Translations under genes and position numbers: made by a program | Notes under the pieces: generated by a model | What the model saw: only the letters and a program-made list of their open reading frames with translations | What the model was told of the DNA's origin: nothing | Databases searched by the model: none | Origin: Maea johnstoni | Taxonomy: Eukaryota; Annelida; Polychaeta; Spionida; Magelonidae | Direction: 5' to 3' | NCBI GenBank assembly: GCA_963942565.1 | Contig: OZ012688.1 | Coordinates: forward strand, 23,808,187 to 23,872,186 | Length of the DNA: 64,000 bases | Part shown: positions 62,426-64,000 of the stretch, piece after piece | Layout of the letters: each line of letters begins with the position of its first letter | Position numbering within the stretch: the first letter of the stretch is position 1

Positions 62426-64000
62426 GTGCAATGTGTCCTTACTAAGCAAAACCATTTTGGATTGCATTCTGTTGCATTGCCCTGACTGGTATGAATTAAT
62501 GTGTAACGTTTCCTGATTGAGGGAATATATTCTGTCATGTTGCCCTGGCTGGAATGTAATATTTGTGAAATCTTATCCTGAGTGAGGGGATCCATGGTGT
62601 CATTTTGCCCTGTCTGTGATGTAACATTCTTGTAATGTTACCTGATTGAGGGGATCCATTCCATCACTTTGTCCTGTGTTTGAAGTAAAATTTGTGTAAT
62701 GTTACCTGATTGAAGGGATACATTCTGCCATATTGCCCTGACTGGAATGTAATATTTGTGTAATGTTACCCTGATTGAGGGGATTCATTCCATCATTTTG
62801 CCCTGACTGGAATGTAATATTTGTGTAATGTTACCTGATTGAGAGGATCCTTTCCGCCATGTTGCCCTGACTGAAATGCAATATTCTTGTAATGTTACCT
62901 AATTGAGGGGACCCATTCTGTCATGTTTCCCTGACTGGGATGCACTATTCGAGCAATGTTACCTAATTGAGGGGACCCATTCTGTCATGTTGCCCTGACC
63001 GGGATACACTATTTGTGTAATAATGTTACCTGATTGAGGGGACCCATCATGTCATGTTGCCCTGACTGGGATGCACTATTTGTGTAATGTTACCTGATTG
63101 AGGGGACCCATTCTGTCATGTTGCCCTGACTGGGATGCACGTTTCGTGTAATGTTACCTGGATGAGGGGACCCATTCTGTCATGTTGCCCTGACTGGGAT
63201 GCACTATTCATGTAATGTTACCTGATTGAGGGGACCCATTCTGTCATGTTGCCCTGACTGGGATGCACTATTCGGGTAATGTTACCTGATTGAGGGGACC
63301 CATTCTGTCATGTTGCCCTGACTGGGATGCACTATTCGTGTAATGTTACCTAATTGAGGGGACCCATTCTGTGATGTTGCCCTGACTGGGATACACTATT
63401 TATGTAATGTTACCTGATTGAGGGGACCCATTCTGTGATGTTGCCCTGACTGGGATGCACTATTCGTGTAATGTTACCTGATTGAGGGGACCCATTCTGT
63501 CATGTTGCCCTGCGTGGGATGCACTATTCTTGTTATGTTACCTAATTGAGGGGACTCATTCTGTCATGTTGCCCTGACTGGGATGCACTATTCGTGTAAT
63601 GTTACCTGATTGAGGGGATCCATTCTGTCATGTTGCCCTGCCTGGGATGCACTATTCGTGTAATGTTACCTAATTGAGGGGACCCATTCTGTCATGTCGC
63701 CCTGACTGGCATGCACTATTCGTGTAATGTTACCTAATTGAGGGGACCCATTCTGTCATGTTGCCCTGACTGGGATGCACTATTCGTGTAATGTTACCTG
63801 ATTGAGGGGACCCATTCTGTTATGTTGCCCTGCCTGGGATGCACTATTCGTGTAATGTTACCTGATTGAGGGGACCCATTCTGTCATGTTGCCCTATTCT
63901 GTCATGTTGCCCTGCCTGGGATGCACTATTCGTGTAATGTTACCTGATTGAGGGGACCCATTCTGTCATGTTGCCCTGCCTGGGATGCACTATTCGTGTA
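62426..64000 (-). repeat. Minisatellite of about 25 units of 64 bp, probably an OPLAH exon-donor array, open at the right edge
   Basis: Minus-strand unit: GGGCAACATGACAGAATGGG, TCCCCTCAATCAG followed by GTAACATTACACGAATAGTG, CATCCCAG. One frame ends in Pro-Leu-Asn-Gln at a CAG/GTAACA donor, compatible with the conserved PLNQ-G at this point of 5-oxoprolinase, whose next exon starts with Gly-Cys-Leu. Units at the left (62430-62900) are strongly diverged while those at the right are nearly uniform. The source exon would lie beyond 64000, so the junction assignment is probable, not shown. Confidence 0.8.

Overview
The window is animal nuclear DNA, most likely from a cephalochordate (amphioxus, Branchiostoma). 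That inference rests on intron-rich deuterostome-type genes, many short non-autonomous DNA transposons, long (TA)n tracts, and above all minisatellites that grow out of exon-intron boundaries, which I recall (unchecked) being described from an amphioxus Adh locus as 'mirage' minisatellites. No species-level marker was seen.

Three host genes are legible. (1) VIRMA/virilizer, a subunit of the m6A mRNA methyltransferase complex, lies on the minus strand from its start codon at 21541 down to 661 and runs off the left edge; 20 consecutive coding exons could be placed with consistent phases (about 1092 codons). (2) GALNS, lysosomal N-acetylgalactosamine-6-sulfatase, lies on the plus strand from 21609 to 50773: 14 coding exons, 514 residues, all sulfatase active-site residues present. 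(3) OPLAH, ATP-dependent 5-oxoprolinase, lies on the minus strand from its stop at 56478 upward; the last six coding exons are inside and the rest continues beyond the right edge. VIRMA and GALNS are head to head with only 67 bp between their ATGs, and that gap holds a perfect TCTCGCGAGA palindrome. The three genes belong to unrelated pathways; beyond the shared promoter I see no functional link.

Region by region: 1-21541 VIRMA and its introns; 21542-21608 shared promoter; 21609-50773 GALNS, whose introns hold two apparently intact, mutually near-identical Copia LTR retrotransposons in opposite orientation (29148-33575 plus, 39756-44183 minus); 50774-56477 intergenic, with degenerate tandem repeats and transposon fragments; 56478-64000 OPLAH 3' part.

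The outstanding feature is recurrent tandem amplification of splice junctions. At least six large arrays (VIRMA exon 19 donor, exon 15 acceptor, exon 13 acceptor; GALNS exon 9 donor, exon 12 donor; OPLAH third-from-last exon donor) plus a probable seventh at the right edge, and three two-copy cases, each have a repeat unit made of part of an exon plus its splice site plus a few intron bases. The arrays total roughly 10 kb and differ in unit length (about 50 to 145 bp) and in age. Other layers are non-autonomous DNA transposon families (a hAT-like family with 8-bp target duplications, a TTAA family, a TA-flanked pogo-like family, a long hairpin element and others), a tRNA-derived SINE family, long (TA)n tracts and homopolymer G/C tracts.
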